Source: Moraxellaceae bacterium AER2_44_116
GTDB lineage: Bacteria > Pseudomonadota > Gammaproteobacteria > Pseudomonadales > Moraxellaceae
Direction of reading: 5' to 3'
Assembly: GCA_006546595.1 (NCBI GenBank)
Contig: VIAD01000004.1
Coordinates: 62,001-126,000 of the forward strand
DNA: 64,000 nucleotides
The notes beneath the pieces are model-generated. The model was not told the DNA's origin. It searched no databases and worked only from the letters and a program-made list of their open reading frames with translations. Below, in pieces: positions 60,249 through 64,000 of this stretch (positions within the stretch are counted from its first letter, which is position 1; the number at the start of each line of letters is the position of its first letter). A program made the translations under genes and the position numbers.

Positions 60249-61994
60249 ATGGAAATGGATTTTGTGCCAATTTTGGGGTTTCCAACAGGAAGATGGCGGT
60301 TGGATTTGCTGGGTGATGTGCGTAAAAACATCCATCAATCTGATGATTACGAAGTGGAGGCACAGTTTTCGCGTATTACTAATCAACATGTGCCGATATT
60401 TAGTGAAGATACCACTAGGGTGGCGAGTACAGGTGAGCGCAGTAAAATTGTGAATTTTTGGCTTTCGGCTGGATTCATCCCTGTACTTCAATCAGGTTCG
60501 CAATGGCAAAATGGTAGCCCTATTGTTTTTTCGCCGCATGACTGGGGATATAAGCAAACGGTAAATCTTAAATATCCTTTAAATCCAAGGCTTTCAAAGC
60601 GTATGCGGGCACGAGACATTATCTCTGATAATTACTTGCTTGGTAATATGTTTCCGAATGTTTGGTGTCGAGTCTTCTCATACGGTAAAAGACATATAGT
60701 CATTCCTTCATGGGAGTTGATCCGTTTCTATTATTGCTCATCTTCAAAAGTTGCTAATCTGATCATTTCGGGTAGATTATCGAAAGATATATTGATACAT
60801 GAGAACAAGACATATCTTAGAGAAGATGGCATTTTCCAGCTTTGCCTACGAAAAGATTTTAATGATACTGATGCTCCCGTTATTTTACGGCTAACGCAAT
60901 CGACGGAGGCGTATCAACAAGCACTGTATATTCATAAAAGTCTTCGAGCTAGTGTTTCTCAAGGTGAAGCATTGGTTGATGCGGATTTTCCATTTAAGAG
61001 CCTAACTTCTCCAAAGCTTTATGGCTGTTGGCTGCCTACGGATGGTCATAAAGAAGGTGCATTTTGGGTCATGCGAATTGCTTCATGCGACCACCCATTT
61101 CCATATGAAAGACTCGGTGTTGAACGTGACAATCCTGGGGGAGTTTCAGTATTACCACGAGAGGGTGCAGCAAATGCCGAGGCGTCTGTTAGGGGAACTA
61201 AAATAGTCGCTGAGCCAACAACCCTACAACCAATGGGCGGGGGTAAGCACGGTCTAAAGACCGTTAAGATTGTACTTCCTGAGAAAAACGGCTTTTCCTT
61301 TTTTGATAATCGGGAAATTGTTTATTTGTATCGTGAGCACAGAGTCGTTACAGAGGGTGGTTCTTGCGGCTCTACAATGTTGAGTGATAATCCACTAGCT
61401 GTTGGAACAGTATCGACGGAGTCAAATATTCGTCCAGCGAGTTTGGTACGCAGTCAAGATGAAGAAGCGGCTGAAAATGAATTTGATGAAACACGGGTAG
61501 CTGCTGCTATTGAGCCGTGGTTTGAGGAGTTGCTTGAAAGTTTGGGAAAATTAGAAAGTAGAGGAGTGTTTTGGGTAGTTAGAAATCCTTCAACTGGAGT
61601 ACGGGGGCGACAAGTGCTTAAAACGCTTTTCCCCATACAATCGGATAGCTCTAGATTACAGTGGATGTTTTTAGATAGTCAGAAAAAACGGCGGCGGGCT
61701 GGTATGTGGGTACAAATAAAGTTAGGCACGCAGTATTTTTATTTGTTTGAATTAGAACGGCGAGAAGATGAATCCTATGGCCTATATGTGTTAGCACGGG
61801 CGCAGGGTAACAGTTGGGTGGCTGATGCTGAGTTGGTGCAGTTAATGACGCGCTGGGGTCGTGGCCGATCGCAGCAAACTGAACAACAAAATCGAGAGAA
61901 TGGTTGGCTTCGGCGGTCAATTCACCACACGGTTAATCAGTCACTGGATGATTTGGCTGCGCGAATATTTCGGATTTTGACGGAAATGAAGTGA
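60249..61994 (+). CDS. Uncharacterised 581-residue protein, possible TnsE_C-like C-terminus
   Basis: Not firmly recognised. The middle block (FPNVWCRVFSYGKRHIVIPSWELIRFYYCSSSKVANLII...GRLSKDIL) and FWVMRIASCDHPFPYERLGVERDNPGG recall a family of large proteins seen in mobile and defence islands. The C-terminal third, FWVVRNPSTGVRGRQVLKTLFP...WVQIKLGTQYFYLFELERREDESYGLYVL, has the strand pattern and Glu/Arg (ELERRE) of a TnsE C-terminal-like domain. No catalytic motif is certain. It is followed by a methyltransferase and an HD-domain gene in the same direction, about 160 bases apart from the first. Confidence 0.5.
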   Translation: MEMDFVPILGFPTGRWRLDLLGDVRKNIHQSDDYEVEAQFSRITNQHVPIFSEDTTRVASTGERSKIVNFWLSAGFIPVLQSGSQWQNGSPIVFSPHDWGYKQTVNLKYPLNPRLSKRMRARDIISDNYLLGNMFPNVWCRVFSYGKRHIVIPSWELIRFYYCSSSKVANLIISGRLSKDILIHENKTYLREDGIFQLCLRKDFNDTDAPVILRLTQSTEAYQQALYIHKSLRASVSQGEALVDADFPFKSLTSPKLYGCWLPTDGHKEGAFWVMRIASCDHPFPYERLGVERDNPGGVSVLPREGAANAEASVRGTKIVAEPTTLQPMGGGKHGLKTVKIVLPEKNGFSFFDNREIVYLYREHRVVTEGGSCGSTMLSDNPLAVGTVSTESNIRPASLVRSQDEEAAENEFDETRVAAAIEPWFEELLESLGKLESRGVFWVVRNPSTGVRGRQVLKTLFPIQSDSSRLQWMFLDSQKKRRRAGMWVQIKLGTQYFYLFELERREDESYGLYVLARAQGNSWVADAELVQLMTRWGRGRSQQTEQQNRENGWLRRSIHHTVNQSLDDLAARIFRILTEMK

Positions 61995-62154
61995 TAATTG
62001 ATAACACCTATTTGCAAGATAGTGGTTATTTCGCTACAAGCACCATTTACGCCGTAGTCTTTTTCCTAAGTAAATGAATAATAAAAACTTTAATGATACG
62101 CCAAAATAAGCTACGCTGCGTGCGTATCAAAAATGTACATTGGTAAGAGTAAAT

Positions 62155-63198
62155 ATGATCGGCATTGATCTTTTCGCAGGTGCTGGAGGTATGTCTTCAG
62201 GAGCTAGAATGGCAGGTATTGACGTGCAAATTGTCGTTGAGTCCGACAAACATGCTGCCGCTACTTATCAACACAACCACAAACCATCTAAATTACTATT
62301 TGTTGATGATATAAGAAAGTTTGAGCATATTTCAATTGATAGAACTAAGCCGATCGTCGTATTTGGCGGACCGCCATGTCAAGGATTCTCAACATCTAAC
62401 CAAAGAAACCGTTCAAGTTTTAATGAAAAAAACTGGTTATTTAAAGAGTTTGTTCGAGTTGTATCGTTATATATGCCTGACTGGATAGTCTTTGAAAATG
62501 TATCAGGGATACTTGAAACCGCAAATGGAGTCTTTGTGGAACATATTATGCGGGATTTTCGTGACCTAGGTTATTTATGCTCCTATCAAGTGCTACAAGC
62601 AAGTAATTATGGTGTGCCTCAAAAACGCTCTCGGTTTTTTCTGGTTGGCTCTCTCCATAATCAAAAATATAAATTTCCTGAACCTACAGTGTCAATACCT
62701 GTAACAGTAGACGATGCCATTGGGGATTTACCAATCCTTTCAAATGGTGCATTTGTAAACTACATTGAATATGATAGGAAAGCCCAAAGTGAATATGCCA
62801 TTGCTATGCGTGGTAATTTAAGCGGTTGTCATAACCATATTGTCACTCGTAATAGTGATCTCGTTATTGAACGATATGGGCATATCAGTCAAGGAGGAAA
62901 TTGGGAGTCAATTCCTGATCGACTTATGCAAAACTATGCTGATAAGTCAAGATGCCATACGGGAATCTATCGTAGGCTTAAAAATCATGAACCCTCGGTT
63001 GTTATAGGTAATTTTAGGAAGAATATGCTAATTCACCCTACACAAGATCGCGGCTTATCTGTACGTGAAGCGGCTCGAATTCAAAGTTTTCCTGACGATT
63101 TTACTTTTTTAGGATCCGTAGGGTTTCAGCAGCAACAAGTAGGTAATGCTGTGCCTCCAATGCTAGCAAAAAAGATATTTGAAAGCCTCATGCTGTAG
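62155..63198 (+). CDS. DNA cytosine-C5 methyltransferase
   Basis: A 347-residue enzyme from the ATG at 62155. Motif I is IDLFAGAGGMSSG, motif IV GGPPCQGFSTSNQRN with catalytic Cys75, motif VI FENVSG (114-116 ENV), motif VIII QKRSRFFLVG, motif IX VREAARIQSFPDDF and motif X QQQVGNAVPPMLA. It transfers methyl from S-adenosylmethionine to C5 of cytosine in an unknown site. No restriction endonuclease is recognisable beside it. The downstream HD gene starts 60 bases later, so the two may be co-transcribed. Confidence 0.95.
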   Translation: MIGIDLFAGAGGMSSGARMAGIDVQIVVESDKHAAATYQHNHKPSKLLFVDDIRKFEHISIDRTKPIVVFGGPPCQGFSTSNQRNRSSFNEKNWLFKEFVRVVSLYMPDWIVFENVSGILETANGVFVEHIMRDFRDLGYLCSYQVLQASNYGVPQKRSRFFLVGSLHNQKYKFPEPTVSIPVTVDDAIGDLPILSNGAFVNYIEYDRKAQSEYAIAMRGNLSGCHNHIVTRNSDLVIERYGHISQGGNWESIPDRLMQNYADKSRCHTGIYRRLKNHEPSVVIGNFRKNMLIHPTQDRGLSVREAARIQSFPDDFTFLGSVGFQQQQVGNAVPPMLAKKIFESLML

Positions 63199-63258
63199 AG
63201 GTTCTTATCTTTTTAAAATTACAATGATAATCAATACAATTTAAAGCAGAGTGAAAAT

Positions 63259-64000
63259 ATGTGGGAAAAAACACAACTTGAGATAGTGTTGGAAGATAGA
63301 CTTAAGAATCCACCGACTCCAAATATTGTAACAAAAGCTGAAGGCGAAGAACTTTTCGCTCGCTATACAACAGCTAAATCTATGTTATGTAAAGAGATAT
63401 TTCCTTGGATTAGAGCAAACGAGCCAAACCTTTCAGATCATAGCGAAACTCATATTGAAGATGTATTAAAAAATGCTTGGCAGTTAGTTGAAAATGTTAT
63501 GGACAAACTTAACTCCATTGAGTTGTATTTTTTATGCATCGGAATTTTGTTTCACGATGTTGGAAATATATATGGTCGCAAAAAGCATAATAAGACTATT
63601 TCCCCAATCTACCAATACATACTTGCATTGATGCCTTCGCGGGATGAAATGCAGCATACATTGAGTATTTGCCAAGCTCATACGGGTCTTGGTAAAGATA
63701 AAACGACGGATACGTTACAAGATTTGAAAGATGCTTTTTTTATGAGGAATAAAGTTCGATTACGTGATCTTGCAGCGATAATAAGATTTGCAGATGAGTT
63801 GGCAGAAGGTGAAGGTCGAACATCAAAATTCATGCTGGATAATAATTTCTTTTCTGAAGAGTCTCAAATTTACCATTTATATGCAGCTATGTGTAGTCAT
63901 CCTGCTATTGATAAATCAAATGGGCGTATTATTCTAAATTTTAATATTGACATTAAAAACCCTTGGTTTTCAACTGCCGATAAACTTATTGATTTTATTA
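63259..64000 (+). CDS. HD-domain protein (HD-CE-like), 3' end outside window
   Basis: An open frame of 247 residues with no stop before the window ends. Metal-binding HD residues are in LSDHSETHIEDVL (His61, His65), GILFHDVGNIYGRKKHNKT (His99-Asp100) and RFADELAEGEG. This is the HD arrangement found in proteins that join an HD domain to a Hsp90/GHKL-like ATPase in conflict systems. The ATPase part, if present, would lie beyond the window. AGAGTG precedes the ATG. Confidence 0.7.
   Translation, partial: MWEKTQLEIVLEDRLKNPPTPNIVTKAEGEELFARYTTAKSMLCKEIFPWIRANEPNLSDHSETHIEDVLKNAWQLVENVMDKLNSIELYFLCIGILFHDVGNIYGRKKHNKTISPIYQYILALMPSRDEMQHTLSICQAHTGLGKDKTTDTLQDLKDAFFMRNKVRLRDLAAIIRFADELAEGEGRTSKFMLDNNFFSEESQIYHLYAAMCSHPAIDKSNGRIILNFNIDIKNPWFSTADKLIDFI

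Overview
The window is a gammaproteobacterial chromosome segment centred on the replication origin. The order (dnaA-dnaN-recF-gyrB leftward, rpmH-rnpA-yidD-yidC-mnmE rightward, around an intergenic region rich in TTATCCACA) is the classical gammaproteobacterial oriC arrangement. The AT-leaning composition and gene families would fit a Thiotrichales-like sulfur bacterium (Beggiatoa/Thiothrix relatives), but that placement is only an impression.

Layout. 1-5.8 kb: a cut acetyl-CoA hydrolase/transferase, a YkgJ-type cysteine-cluster protein, a dicarboxylate/amino-acid symporter, a DUF1993 protein, a HicAB toxin-antitoxin pair and a possible SUKH-like protein. 5.9-12.2 kb: gltBD glutamate synthase with its own promoter. 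12.3-16.2 kb: a four-gene leftward operon (thioesterase, saccharopine-dehydrogenase-like reductase, GST, PF10118 hydrolase) divergent from an HxlR regulator. 16.3-27.5 kb: a DUF481 outer-membrane protein, a Tat-exported PhoX phosphatase behind a Pho-box-like repeat array, a thioesterase/HopJ pair, an SDR, an unknown protein, pirin, and an alcohol/aldehyde oxidation cluster (Fe-ADH, thioesterase, membrane protein, ALDH, cytochrome c). 27.6-38.2 kb: the origin block. Ten perfect DnaA boxes lie between dnaA and rpmH, and seven more lie inside mnmE.

38.23-50.51 kb is a complete integrative element inserted at the 3' end of mnmE, bounded by 42-bp att repeats (40/42 identical). It carries a P4-type integrase, a KilA-N protein, a small protein plus retropepsin-like protease pair, AlpA, two related small proteins, an ash-like region, a Toprim primase-like protein, a DUF927 helicase, a coiled-coil protein and HigBA. 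Its non-coding DNA holds three iteron clusters that share one core sequence but each use a different iteron; this is the most unusual structure in the window.

50.7-57.6 kb returns to core genes: a HIBADH-family dehydrogenase, an MBL-fold hydrolase, DUF808, DUF4124, glnK-amtB behind a sigma-54-like promoter, a TorF-type porin and ubiK. 57.6-64 kb: comM (yifB) is cut after its VGGG motif by DNA that begins TGT and carries three 20-bp-spaced repeats, like the left end of a Tn7/Tn6022-type transposon. The cargo that follows (unknown 243-aa and 581-aa proteins, a cytosine-C5 methyltransferase and an HD-domain protein running off the window) is a candidate defence module.
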